Source: Actinoplanes palleronii
GTDB lineage: Bacteria; Actinomycetota; Actinomycetes; Mycobacteriales; Micromonosporaceae
DNA: 64,000 nt
Reading direction: 5' to 3'
Assembly: GCF_016862315.1 (NCBI RefSeq)
Contig: NZ_BOMS01000033.1
Location: forward strand, 1-64,000
In this document: one piece after another, positions 26,027 through 34,676 of the stretch
Layout: each line of letters starts with the position of its first letter
Position numbering within the stretch: the first letter of the stretch is position 1
The notes under the pieces: generated by a model
Seen by the model: only the letters and a program-made list of their open reading frames with translations
Database searches by the model: none
What the model was told of the DNA's origin: nothing
Position numbers and translations under genes: made by a program

Positions 26027-26908
26027 ATGGCGTCCATCGTGATCGCGGAGGACGACAAGGACATCGCCGACGTGCTGTCGGCGGTGCTGGCCGGCGCCGG
26101 ACATGCCGTGCAGGCCGTCCCGGACGGCCCGGCGGCGCTGGACATGATCGTGCGGGTCGCACCCGACCTGGTCATCCTCGACCACCACATGCCCGGGATG
26201 AGCGGCATCGAGGTGGCCTACCGGCTGCGCTCGGAGAAGGCCACCGCGGCGATCCCGGTGATCATGCTGTCCGCGGCCACCCCGGCCGCCGCGCGCGGGC
26301 TCTGCGACATCACCATCACCAAGCCGGTCCGCGCCAAGCACCTGCTGGAAGCGGCCGACGACCTGCTCGCGGCGCGGGCGGTGGACCGGGTGGCCCCGGA
26401 GATCGCCAACCAGATGACCGACGTGCCCCGGCTGCTCGCCGTCTCCGGCTTCCTCGCCCGGCCGGACTTCGCCGCCGGGCTTGACGCGTTCGCCGAGCGG
26501 CTGGCCGAGCTCGCCGGGGTGCCGACTGCGGCGATCACCCTGGTCCTCAACGACACCGTGGTGGTGGCCGGGTCGTACGGGTTGCCGACGTGGGTGCGGG
26601 AGGCGGGCGGGGTGCTGGCCGAGTGGTCGCCGGACACCATCGTGGTGGCCGAGGACGTACCGGTGCTGATCGGCGACAGCCGGGCCGGCGACGAGTACGC
26701 GGACACGCCGCTGTTCGCGGTGAGCGGGGTGCGGTCGTACGCGAGCGTCCCGCTGCACTCGCCGGAGGGCCACATCGTCGGCACCCTCTGCGTGATGTCC
26801 GAGACGCCGGGCGCCTGCACCGAGAGCACGGTGCAGATCCTGCACTCGCAACGGATCTCGGCGCTGGATCTGCTCTCCCCGGCGGGGCACGCGTCCGCTG
26901 CGTCATAA
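26027..26908 (+). CDS. response regulator with GAF output domain
   Basis: This is a 293-residue two-part signalling protein. Residues 1-125 form a receiver domain with acidic pocket EDD (8-10), phospho-acceptor Asp52 in LVILDHHMPG, Ser82 and Lys99 in ITKP. The rest is a GAF-like sensor domain (about 140-285) ending in SVPLHSPEGHIVGTLCVM, the typical GAF close. There is no DNA-binding or enzymatic output, so it probably works through a protein partner. The alpha4-beta5 stretch is short. The ATG at 26027 is chosen because the receiver begins immediately after it. No histidine kinase is adjacent. Confidence 0.82.
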   Translation: MASIVIAEDDKDIADVLSAVLAGAGHAVQAVPDGPAALDMIVRVAPDLVILDHHMPGMSGIEVAYRLRSEKATAAIPVIMLSAATPAAARGLCDITITKPVRAKHLLEAADDLLAARAVDRVAPEIANQMTDVPRLLAVSGFLARPDFAAGLDAFAERLAELAGVPTAAITLVLNDTVVVAGSYGLPTWVREAGGVLAEWSPDTIVVAEDVPVLIGDSRAGDEYADTPLFAVSGVRSYASVPLHSPEGHIVGTLCVMSETPGACTESTVQILHSQRISALDLLSPAGHASAAS

Positions 26909-26929
26909 CGCCATCACGCTGCGCTCGTC

Positions 26930-26962
26930 ACATTCACCGGTCCCATGGGGGCCGGTGAATGT
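26930..26962 (+). terminator. rho-independent terminator
   Basis: ACATTCACCGG (26930-26940) and CCGGTGAATGT (26952-26962) pair perfectly, followed by CGTTTTAG. It lies 22 bp past the response regulator stop. Confidence 0.85.
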
Positions 26963-27238
26963 CGTTTTAGTTACTGAACGTTACTATTAATCTTGCAGCT
27001 ATAAGATCGTCCGATTTGTAGTCGGATCATGACGGATCTGACATCAAGGCCCTTGATTAGGCAAAACGGGTCGTGGTATCGGTGATTCGGATGATGCTTC
27101 ATCGGCCATGACCCCAAATCGAGATCATCTGCTCGTGCGCACGTAACGAAACATGGATCACAATCGGTGACGGCTGCAACGAGTGTGGGGCAGTATGCAG
27201 CGCGGCAAGGCTCTTCACCAGAGAGGGAGCGCGGCACC
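26963..27238. other. AT-rich leader region before the MHYT gene
   Basis: No gene is supported here. The sequence is clearly AT-richer than its surroundings. It contains a perfect palindrome ATCAAGG-C-CCTTGAT (27043-27057) and a small hairpin TCCGA/TCGGA near 27010-27026. The right part includes the ribosome site GAGGGAG before 27239. It may be a long 5' leader or an operator region for the MHYT gene. Confidence 0.45.
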
Positions 27239-28114
27239 ATGGCGGAGATCCATCACTTCGATCACGGATGGGTTACCCCGGCAGTCAGTTACCTGCTGTC
27301 GGTGCTCGGCTCATTGCTTGGTCTGACCAGCGCGGTCCGGTTGCGGTCGGCCCGCAGCGGTGCCGAGCGCGGCTGGTGGCTGGTCCTGGCCACCGTGGCG
27401 ATCGGCGCGACAGGTATCTGGAGCATGCACTTCGTGGCGATGCTCGGCTTCGAGGTGCAGGGCACCCCGATCCGCTACGACGTCGGCCTCACCGCGGCCA
27501 GCATCGTGATCGCCCTGGTGGCGGTCGGCGCCGGGCTGGCCATCGCGCTGCTCGGCACCGCGGCCCGGCAGGTCCGGATCCTGACCGGCGGCGTCCTGGC
27601 CGGCCTGGGCGTGGCCGCCATGCACTACACCGGCATGGCCGCGATGCGGCTGAACGGCGAGATCCACTACGCCGGCGCGCGGGTCGGCCTCTCGGTCGTG
27701 ATCGCCGTGGTCGCCGCCACCGTCGCCCTCTGGCTCACCCTGGTGGTCAGCAAGCCGGCGATCCTGTTCGTCTCCGCGCTGGTGATGGGCATCGCGGTCA
27801 ACGGCATGCACTTCACCGGCATGTCCGCCATGTCGGTGGTGGAGGAGCCCAGCTTCGGCACCATCGAGGGCGCCACGGCCGGCTCGCTGCTGGTCCCGAT
27901 CGGCCTCGCGGTGATCTTCGGGATCATCGGCATGGTGTACGCGCTGATGGCCGCGCCCAACGAGGAGGACCGCGCGGCGGCCGACTACCTCAACGCGCGG
28001 ATCGACGCCCGGCTGGCCAAGCAGGCGGAGCAGCAGCAGGCCAGTGCGAGCGCGACCGGCCGGGGCACGCTCGGCAACGGGGCCTGGACGTACCGGGACC
28101 GATCGCAGAAGTAG
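27239..28114 (+). CDS. MHYT-domain integral membrane sensor
   Basis: This 291-residue protein has seven membrane helices and three copies of the MHYT signature: MHFVAM (about residue 64), MHYTGM (about 127) and MHFTGM (about 191). The Met and His side chains are thought to coordinate copper and so sense O2, CO or NO. Most MHYT proteins carry GGDEF, EAL or kinase domains; here the only cytoplasmic part is a 60-residue basic, Gln/Ala-rich tail. The ATG at 27239 is chosen because GAGGGAG lies upstream and the first helix follows. Signalling would need a partner protein. Confidence 0.87.
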   Translation: MAEIHHFDHGWVTPAVSYLLSVLGSLLGLTSAVRLRSARSGAERGWWLVLATVAIGATGIWSMHFVAMLGFEVQGTPIRYDVGLTAASIVIALVAVGAGLAIALLGTAARQVRILTGGVLAGLGVAAMHYTGMAAMRLNGEIHYAGARVGLSVVIAVVAATVALWLTLVVSKPAILFVSALVMGIAVNGMHFTGMSAMSVVEEPSFGTIEGATAGSLLVPIGLAVIFGIIGMVYALMAAPNEEDRAAADYLNARIDARLAKQAEQQQASASATGRGTLGNGAWTYRDRSQK

Positions 28115-28132
28115 CGCCACCCCGATTGACGA

Positions 28133-28160
28133 AGCCCCCGGTCCACACCGGCCGGGGGCT
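28133..28160 (+). terminator. terminator after the MHYT gene
   Basis: AGCCCCCGG (28133-28141) pairs with CCGGGGGCT (28152-28160), followed by CTTCTAGT. The stem extends by GA/TC with one bulged base. It separates the MHYT and FabH genes. Confidence 0.75.
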
Positions 28161-28211
28161 CTTCTAGTGCTGGGCAAAATATCCGTCTATTTCCGTCAAG
28201 TGGAGGCAGTC

Positions 28212-29198
28212 ATGGCGGTCGGGATTCTCGGGACCGGTTCGTATCTCCCGGCTCAGGTGGTGACCAACGTGGACCTGGCGGCGCGGGTGCCGGACGCCGA
28301 CCCGGACTGGGTCGCGCGGAAGACCCTGATCGAGGCCCGCCGGTTCGCCGCCCCCGACGAGGCGGCCTCCGACCTCGCCGCGCACGCCGCCCGGGCCGCC
28401 CTGGAGCACGCCGGGGTCGCGGCCGCCGAGATCGACTACGTGGTGGTCGCCACCTCCACCGGCGACTCGCCCCAGCCACCCACCTCCAACCTGGTGCAGA
28501 ACCTGATCGGCGCGGACCGGGCCGCCTGCTTCGACGTGAACGCGGTCTGCGCCGGCTGGGTCTTCGCCCTCGGTGTGGCGAACGGCCTGGTGGCCACGAA
28601 CCCGGGCGCGCTGGTCCTGGTGATCGCGGTGGACGTCTACTCGCGGATCCTGGACTTCGGCGACCGGCGCACCGCAGTGCTCTTCGGCGACGGTGCGGGC
28701 GCGGCGGTGGTCGGCGCCGTACCGGACGGGTTCGGGATCATCGACCTGGACCTGACCTCGAACGGTGCGGCGAACGGCCTGATCTACGTCAAGGCCGGCG
28801 GCAGCCGCCTGCCGGCCTCACCGGAGACCGTCGCGGCCGGCGAGCACTACTTCCGGATGAACGGCCGCGGCGTGCGGGACTTCGTGGCCACCGCGGTGCC
28901 GCCGGCGCTGACCGCGCTGCTGGCCCGCTCCGGGCGCAAGGCCGGCGACGTGGACCACTTCGTGCCGCACCAGGCCAACGGGATCATGCTGCAGGAGCTG
29001 GTCACGGCGGCCGGCCTGGAGAGCGCGCGGACCCACCTGACCCTGCAGCGGTACGGCAACGTGGGCAGCGCGTCGTTGCCGGTCACCCTGGACGACGCGA
29101 ACCGGTCCGGCGCGTTCCGGCCGGGCGACCTGGTGCTGCTGGCCGGGTTCGGCGGCGGCATGTCCCTGGGCGCGTGCCTGCTCCGCTGGGGCCGCTGA
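28212..29198 (+). CDS. fabH: 3-oxoacyl-ACP synthase III-like (FabH)
   Basis: This is a 328-residue thiolase-fold ketosynthase III. The catalytic triad is intact: Cys113 in NAVCAGWV, His253 in VPHQAN and Asn283 in YGNVGSAS. GGAGG stands before the ATG. FabH condenses an acyl-CoA starter with malonyl-ACP. Here no other fatty-acid gene is adjacent, and relatives of this type also serve in secondary metabolism or in acyl transfer (for example beta-ketoacyl or ester formation). The gene has its own terminators on both sides, so it is a one-gene unit. A housekeeping role is uncertain. Confidence 0.83.
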   Translation: MAVGILGTGSYLPAQVVTNVDLAARVPDADPDWVARKTLIEARRFAAPDEAASDLAAHAARAALEHAGVAAAEIDYVVVATSTGDSPQPPTSNLVQNLIGADRAACFDVNAVCAGWVFALGVANGLVATNPGALVLVIAVDVYSRILDFGDRRTAVLFGDGAGAAVVGAVPDGFGIIDLDLTSNGAANGLIYVKAGGSRLPASPETVAAGEHYFRMNGRGVRDFVATAVPPALTALLARSGRKAGDVDHFVPHQANGIMLQELVTAAGLESARTHLTLQRYGNVGSASLPVTLDDANRSGAFRPGDLVLLAGFGGGMSLGACLLRWGR

Positions 29199-29210
29199 CC
29201 GCTCCCGCTC

Positions 29211-29271
29211 CTCCGGCTGGTGGTGACGGCTGCCTCGTGGGTCTTGAGGCAGCCGTCACCACCAGCCGGAG
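29211..29271. repeat. 9-nt-loop hairpin (dispersed family)
   Basis: The 26-bp arms 29211-29236 and 29246-29271 are perfectly complementary around the 9-nt loop GTGGGTCTT. It shares the outer GGCTGG and the CCTC/GAGG loop closure with its relatives, but the inner part (GACGGCTG) is different and fully compensated in the other arm. It lies between the convergent fabH and PRC-barrel-like genes. Confidence 0.85.
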
Positions 29272-29286
29272 AAACCCTGCGCTGGG

Positions 29287-29616
29287 CTACTTCGGCTGGA
29301 CCAGCCAGTTCCAGGCTTTTCTGAGGCCGCTGTCCTGGTGCGCGGCGGGCAGGTCGGCGCTCGGCCGGGCCAGGCGTTCGGCCGGCTCGGTGACGATCGC
29401 GCCGTGCTCGTAGAGGCCGGCCACCTGGTCGCCGGCGGCGAACCGTGGCCCGTCCGGTGTGCTGATCAGCAGTCCGTGGAAGATGTCCTCGCGTTCGTCG
29501 GCGAGCACGCGTGTGACAGTGCCGACCGGGTCGCCGCTGGGTGTGCAGACCGGGACGCCCTCCCGAAGGACCAGGTAGGCGACCGGTTCGCCGAGGTCTT
29601 CCGCGTTCTCCGTCAT
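29287..29616 (-). CDS. PRC-barrel-like small protein
   Basis: This is a 109-residue protein. Its core, YLVLREGVPVCTPSGDPVGTVTRVLADEREDIFHGLLIST followed by PDGPRFAAGDQV, fits the PRC-barrel pattern (a small beta-barrel of ribosome-maturation and photosynthetic-reaction-centre proteins, common as stand-alone proteins in actinomycetes). The C-terminal 20 residues (SGLRKAWNWLVQPK) form an amphipathic, tryptophan-rich tail. Function is unknown; stress-related roles have been proposed for relatives. No clear ribosome site precedes the ATG. Confidence 0.62.
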   Translation of the reverse strand: MTENAEDLGEPVAYLVLREGVPVCTPSGDPVGTVTRVLADEREDIFHGLLISTPDGPRFAAGDQVAGLYEHGAIVTEPAERLARPSADLPAAHQDSGLRKAWNWLVQPK

Positions 29617-29845
29617 GGGCGTGGCTTTACCCCGCCGGGCTCGTTTCAGTCACGCGTAACGGAAATCTCGCGCGGCCCGGCATCGGCTTTTCGGATGACC
29701 GAATGGTGGCGATTTGTCCACACTAAGGCTGGTGTCCGGAAACGCCGGAAATTAAGGGGTGTTCGGTAGGCTATTTCCCATATTGTCCTTTTCGCCGGGC
29801 GGCCCACCGCCGACCGGTTGAACAGAGGGCATCGGAGGATTCGTA

Positions 29846-30484
29846 ATGCACATGAGTCGGCGAATCGGAACAATTTTCGCGCTTGCCACCGCAGCGGCCG
29901 GGATGGCCACCACGGTCGCGGCGACGCCGGCGACTGCGGCACCCGCGGCGCCTCGGGGCCCCCAGCCGACCAGCATGTGGCTCAAGCCGGTGCAGGCCGG
30001 CGCGGCCAGCTGGGTCGACATCGCGTGGCGGACCGACCGGAACATCTGCGACGCGCAGGTGCAGGTCCGGGGCGAGCGGGTCCGGGTGGACTACGCGGGC
30101 AACCGCCGCTCAGCGATGTTCCTGCGCGGTGCCGCGCTCTCCACGCGGCGCGGCGACGTCACCCGGATCCGGGTCACCCCGGACCGCGACCTGGTCGGAG
30201 TGACCAAACTCTGGGCGACCATCTCGTACGACGACTGCGGGCGGCGCGCTCGCACTCAGACGCGCACCACGGTGCTCTCACTGCCGGTGCTGCGCTCCAC
30301 CTCGCCGGGGGGTCACGGCGGTCCGGGCGCTCCCGGGACCGGCCACCCCGGCGGGCCCACCGGCCAGGGCAACCACGGCAACCACAACCAGGGCGGCGCC
30401 CACCCCGGCGGCGGCCAGCCCGGCGGCGGTGACCAGGGTGGCTCGAACCACGGTGGGCCGGGGCAGGGCGGCGGTCACCACTGA
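29846..30484 (+). CDS. secreted protein with Gly/His/Asn-rich tail
   Basis: This 212-residue exported protein has an N-terminal signal peptide (about 1-32, ending ATA-A). A globular part of about 115 residues follows, with two cysteines (NICDAQ and DDCGRR) that probably pair. A low-complexity tail from about residue 152 is built of Gly, His, Asn, Gln and Pro (GGPGAPG, GNHGNHNQGG, HPGGGQPGGG). Such tails are flexible and the histidines could bind metal. The globular part (SMWLKPVQAGAASWVDIAWRTD, then a VRVDYAGNRR stretch) is not a family I can name. GGAGG lies 7 nt before the ATG. A second ATG two codons on is possible. Confidence 0.72.
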   Translation: MHMSRRIGTIFALATAAAGMATTVAATPATAAPAAPRGPQPTSMWLKPVQAGAASWVDIAWRTDRNICDAQVQVRGERVRVDYAGNRRSAMFLRGAALSTRRGDVTRIRVTPDRDLVGVTKLWATISYDDCGRRARTQTRTTVLSLPVLRSTSPGGHGGPGAPGTGHPGGPTGQGNHGNHNQGGAHPGGGQPGGGDQGGSNHGGPGQGGGHH

Positions 30485-30500
30485 CCTGAGCCCCGGATGA

Positions 30501-30543
30501 AAGAGGGCGCGCGGCCGGCTTCCCCCCGGCCGTGCGCCTTCTT
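30501..30543. terminator. bidirectional terminator
   Basis: Two 18-nt arms (30501-30518 and 30526-30543) pair with two G-U positions. AAGA/TCTT at the base gives an A-run and T-run on the two sides, suiting both converging genes (the secreted protein and the flippase fusion). Confidence 0.85.
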
Positions 30544-30572
30544 CACGCGTACAAAATCGGGGTCGTGAATCG

Positions 30573-33170
30573 TCAGCGACGAGCCATGATCAGTCCGGCC
30601 GGGTCACTGCAGACCAGGTCCAGGGCGCGCTCGAGCAGCTGCGGGTCGTAGGTCGAGGCGTGGAACGTGGCCTCCAGGTGCAGCACGCCGTTCATCTCGC
30701 TGGTGGTCAGCGTGATGCCCTCGGGACCGTTGAGCGTCGGCACGCTCTGGTTGATCCGGCCGGTCGCGTCGACCGCCCACGGCAGGTCGCTGAGCATGTC
30801 GTGCCGGCCCTGGTTGCTGAAGGTCAGCCGGGGCTGCGGCTCAACCGCGATCTCGGCCGGGAACGGGTCCGGCATGCCGGGCGCGCCGGTCAGCATGATT
30901 TTGCCCTCGCGCAGCACCATCATGGTCAGCAACCGGCCGGTGGCCAGCTCGGCCTTGAGCGTGCGGTGGATCGACAGCGGGTCGGTGAGGCTCGCCGGCC
31001 GCAGGTACGGGCCCATGCAGAAGTTGCTGTCGATGCTGACGCCCTTGCCCAGGTAGCGCCGGGCGTCGGCGAGGAACGTGCCGCCGGTCAGGTCGGGTCG
31101 CAGGCCCAGCTCGACCAGCGCCGAGGTGAACGCCGCGAAGGTGATCGCCGAGGTGGTGACGCCCGGGGCGTACTCGTCGCGCCAGCTGCGCATGTCGGCG
31201 AGCACCAGGGCCGAGCGCGCGGTGCGCACGGTCAGGTCGGCCCGCCACGGCCGGGTCGGCGCGGGTGCCTGGTGTGGCGGCTTCGGGAAGCTCAGTCCCG
31301 CCTTCCACCGGTCCGGGTGCAGGCCGAACTGCTTCCACCAGGCCTTCGGCAGCGCCGCACGGTGCCGTACGGACGGGGCGATCCGCGCCGCCCGGCCCTC
31401 GTTCGCGGCTTGGATCAGCTCGTGCAGCAGGGTGTTCACCGGGCCGGCGTCGCCGTACGCGTGGGACACCTTGAGCGCCACGTACCCGCCGCCGGCCAGG
31501 ATCCGCACCGGGTGGTGTGCCCGCGGCTCGGCCTGCAACCGCCGGGTCATCTCGTCGAAGTCCACCGGGCCCGGGCCCAGATCGGTGACCGCGTCCAGCA
31601 CGTACGTCGCGAAGCTGGCCGCGTCCATGTGCTGCCAGTTCGCGCCGGCCCGGTCCAGCCGGGAGACGGCGCGGTGCGTCGCGTCGGCGGTGTGCAGGCC
31701 GACGAGCGCGGCGCGCAGCCGGTCCGCGGTGACACCGGTCAGCGGGCCGACCGTGCGGATGTACTCGAGCGGCAGCCAGGCACGCTCGTGCAGGGTCAGG
31801 CTGGTGGTGGACATGACATTCACTCCCTCTGCCATCGCCGTCTCGTCGACGACGGGCGCGAATACAACCTTCAGCACGATCGGCGCGACCAGCACGGCCT
31901 CGATCGCCATCACCACGGCCACCCAGGTGACCAGGTCGTTCAGGTCGCCGTGGCTGCCACCCCACCAGGCGGCCAGCAGCTCGGCGGCGCCGGCGAAGAC
32001 CGAGAAGATCCCGGCGCCACGGACCCGGTTCTGCACCCGGGAGACGGCCAGGAAGAAGTGGTGGAAGACGAACGGCACGTAGGTCAGGGTCAGGATGGCC
32101 AGGGCGGTGCCGGCGGTGTCCGCGTACTGCTTGCCGAAGACCGACATGATCGGGTGGGCCAGCACCATCACCACCAGCGCGACCGGAAGCCCGCCGCCGA
32201 GGCAGATCAGCAGGCCCATCCGGACCTTGCTGCGCAGCGCGGCGCGGTCCCCGCTGGCCACCGCGAAGAGCGTGAGCGCGACGTTGCCCGGCACCATGGC
32301 CAGGAACGACAGCACCATGAACGCGGTGTAGAAGGCGGCGTTCGCCTCGGCCGACAGCACCGCGGTGACGATCAGCGGCAGGGCCGCCCGGGGCAGGTAG
32401 GTGGCCAGGTTCAGCAGGTTGTGGTCGAGGGTGGCGCGGCCGCGGCCGCGCAGCAGCGACACCCGGGGCCGCAGCGAGTCGAGCATCCCGCGACGGCGGA
32501 TCGCCCCGTGCAGGATCGCTGTCGACGCGACCACGCCGGCCACCCAGGTGAGCAGCAGTTCGCCGCCGGTCAGCGTGATCGGCAGCAGCGCCAGCAGGCC
32601 GAGCAGCACCAGCTTGATCACCGAGAACCAGGCGTTGCGCATCAGCTGCAGCGGGCCCTGGAGCAGGCCGACCATGGCCTCGTCGAGGACCAGTGTCATG
32701 GCGTTCAGCGCGATGCCGGTGACCAGCAGCGCGGTGGCCGGCACGCCGCCCATGGCCTGCTGCAGGCTCGGGATCCAGAGGTGCGCGACGGCCACGTAGA
32801 GGACACCGCCGACGGTCGCCGCGGCGCCCGCCACCAGCAGGCACGTCGAGATCAGGTCCCACTTGCCGCGGGAGATCGAGGGCAGGTCGGAGATCAGCAT
32901 GGTGCCCATGCCGAACATGCCGATCGTGCCGATCAGGGTCATCGCGGACACCGCCGCGGAGGCCTGGCCGACGGCCGAGGGGGAGGCCACGTGCGCGGCC
33001 ACCCACCAGTACGCGAAACCGAACGCCGACGTGATCAGCGTGGTCGCCATCAACGAGCCGGCGTTCAGGAAGAGGTCGACGTGACCGCGCAGCGAGGCGA
33101 GGACGCCGCGCTCGCCGGGCGGTGCCGTGCCCTGCCGCGGTGCGGCGTCTAGTGCCGTCACTTCAGTCAT
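30573..33170 (-). CDS. flippase-condensation/acyltransferase fusion protein
   Basis: This 865-residue protein joins two activities. Residues about 30-440 form a polysaccharide flippase-like (MATE/Wzx class) membrane domain with about twelve helices. The soluble part from about 453 to the end has the chloramphenicol-acetyltransferase/condensation fold seen in PapA and NRPS C domains. Its active-site motif is SHAYGDAGPV, matching H-x-x-x-D-G, with RPWRADL and SNQGRHD as later core strands. An ATG at 31814, in frame at residue 453, has GAGGGAG 8 nt before it. The acyltransferase could therefore also be made alone. A role in moving and acylating a lipid-linked or polyketide glycoside is inferred. 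A G-run directly abuts the first ATG, so that start is weaker. Confidence 0.8.
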   Translation of the reverse strand: MTEVTALDAAPRQGTAPPGERGVLASLRGHVDLFLNAGSLMATTLITSAFGFAYWWVAAHVASPSAVGQASAAVSAMTLIGTIGMFGMGTMLISDLPSISRGKWDLISTCLLVAGAAATVGGVLYVAVAHLWIPSLQQAMGGVPATALLVTGIALNAMTLVLDEAMVGLLQGPLQLMRNAWFSVIKLVLLGLLALLPITLTGGELLLTWVAGVVASTAILHGAIRRRGMLDSLRPRVSLLRGRGRATLDHNLLNLATYLPRAALPLIVTAVLSAEANAAFYTAFMVLSFLAMVPGNVALTLFAVASGDRAALRSKVRMGLLICLGGGLPVALVVMVLAHPIMSVFGKQYADTAGTALAILTLTYVPFVFHHFFLAVSRVQNRVRGAGIFSVFAGAAELLAAWWGGSHGDLNDLVTWVAVVMAIEAVLVAPIVLKVVFAPVVDETAMAEGVNVMSTTSLTLHERAWLPLEYIRTVGPLTGVTADRLRAALVGLHTADATHRAVSRLDRAGANWQHMDAASFATYVLDAVTDLGPGPVDFDEMTRRLQAEPRAHHPVRILAGGGYVALKVSHAYGDAGPVNTLLHELIQAANEGRAARIAPSVRHRAALPKAWWKQFGLHPDRWKAGLSFPKPPHQAPAPTRPWRADLTVRTARSALVLADMRSWRDEYAPGVTTSAITFAAFTSALVELGLRPDLTGGTFLADARRYLGKGVSIDSNFCMGPYLRPASLTDPLSIHRTLKAELATGRLLTMMVLREGKIMLTGAPGMPDPFPAEIAVEPQPRLTFSNQGRHDMLSDLPWAVDATGRINQSVPTLNGPEGITLTTSEMNGVLHLEATFHASTYDPQLLERALDLVCSDPAGLIMARR

Positions 33171-33399
33171 CCCCCAAAGATCGACGCCACCAGAAACTAG
33201 TAACTCGCCGTGTTTGCGGGGAGAGGGTAAGCCGCTGGGCTTCGCCTACCGTCCGGTGTAGAAGTCGGCCGAACGGATAGCCGACTCGACCCGATCAGGG
33301 GAAAAGGGTCAGCTCAGCGAGGATAGCGGTCCGAAGTGGACTTCTGGACGGCTGCTCGCTGTGACCTTGGTCGCCACTACTCTGGGTGATTGCTGGCGC

Positions 33400-34596
33400 T
33401 CAGAGCCAGCCGGCCTTCTTGAGCCGCCAGTAGAGGCCGCCGCCGAGCCCGGCCATCGCCGCGATGGCGCCGGTGAAACCGTACGGCGAGTCCAGTCCGG
33501 GCATCACCGCGAAGTTCATCCCGTAGATCCCGGCGATCACCGTCGGTACCGCGGCGATCGCGGCCCACGAGGCGATCTTGCGCATGTCGTCGTTCTGGTC
33601 GATCGAGATCTGCGCCAGCCGGGCCTGCAGGATCGAGTTGACCAGGTCGTCGAAGCTCGCCACCCGGTCCACCGCGCGGCTCAGCCGGCCACGCACGTCC
33701 TCCAGGTAGGGCTGCAGCCCGGCCGGGAGGTTCCGGGCCTCCAGCAGCCGGGTGAGCGGTTCGGCCAGCGGCAGCACCGCGCGCTTGAACTCCACCATCT
33801 CCCGTTTGAGCTGGTAGATGTGGGCGATCCCGTCAGTGCGGACGGTCGCGAAGGTCTCCTCCTCGAGGCGTTCCAGGTCGCGTTCGACGTGGGCGGCCAC
33901 CTCCAGGTAGTTCTCCACCAGGCGGTTGCCGACCGCGTACGCCACCGACCACGGTCCGTGCCGCAACACGTCCTGGCGGGTCTCCAGCTCCTCGCGCACC
34001 GCCCGGAGCGGGCCGACCGGGCCGTGCCGCACGGTGATCGCGAACCACGGGCCGATCAGCACGGTGATGTCACCGGTCTCGACCACCTCGGAGGTGGCGG
34101 TCAGCCGGTCGTGCTCGACGTAGCGCGCGGCGCGCAGCACCAGCCGGGTCACCTCGCCGACGGTCTCCACCCCGGGCCGGTGGCCGCCACTGGTGGCGTT
34201 CTCGGCGACCAGCTCGTGCAGGCCGAACACCTCGGCGACCACGGTCATGGTGGCCTGGTCCGGCTCGTGCAGGCCGAGCCAGACGAACGCGTTGCGGCGG
34301 CGCCGGGCGATCCGGGCTGCCTCCGGGTAGGGCACCTGGCGCGGGTGACCCGGCTCGGCGCGGCGCGCGCCACCGGCGTAGACCGCGCAGTCCACCACCG
34401 CGTCCGGGTTGCCGTGGCGCTGCGCCGGTGCGTGGCCGGTCGGTCGCCGCAGCCCGTCCAGGCGCAATCCGTCCAAGAACTGGCGGAAATGCCCGGGCAG
34501 CAGCTCGCCGCGCAGCAGGGCGCCGGGCCGCTGGAGGATCCTGCGCGGGGACTCGTCCCGAGCAGTGTCACGCCGGCCTCGTTCCCGACCGAGCAT
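33400..34596 (-). CDS. corA: CorA-like magnesium/divalent cation transporter
   Basis: This 398-residue protein ends in the CorA pore signature: IAAVPTVIAGIYGMNFAVMP, with the GMNF motif, then a second helix and a basic C-terminus (RLKKAGWL). The long cytoplasmic alpha/beta domain with helices such as RDLERLEEETF and SILQARLAQISIDQNDDMRKIASW is typical. The N-terminal 80 residues are unusually arginine-, glycine- and proline-rich and not part of the family. The ATG at 34596 follows GGAAGG by about 10 nt; an ATG at 34620 is an alternative. It lies 80 bp downstream of the ABC exporter genes and may or may not be co-transcribed. Confidence 0.83.
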   Translation of the reverse strand: MLGRERGRRDTARDESPRRILQRPGALLRGELLPGHFRQFLDGLRLDGLRRPTGHAPAQRHGNPDAVVDCAVYAGGARRAEPGHPRQVPYPEAARIARRRRNAFVWLGLHEPDQATMTVVAEVFGLHELVAENATSGGHRPGVETVGEVTRLVLRAARYVEHDRLTATSEVVETGDITVLIGPWFAITVRHGPVGPLRAVREELETRQDVLRHGPWSVAYAVGNRLVENYLEVAAHVERDLERLEEETFATVRTDGIAHIYQLKREMVEFKRAVLPLAEPLTRLLEARNLPAGLQPYLEDVRGRLSRAVDRVASFDDLVNSILQARLAQISIDQNDDMRKIASWAAIAAVPTVIAGIYGMNFAVMPGLDSPYGFTGAIAAMAGLGGGLYWRLKKAGWL

Positions 34597-34676
34597 CCGC
34601 CCGCCGCCTTCCTGCCCCATCACCCCGGTCGCGGTTTCGCCGGGCGATGCGAGAAAGAAGGTAGCGGGCGGGCGGG

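Noticed and set aside
28212..33170. A polyketide or peptide biosynthetic cluster around FabH and the condensation-like domain
   Set aside because: There are no ketosynthase I/II, carrier-protein or adenylation genes nearby, and terminators separate the two genes.
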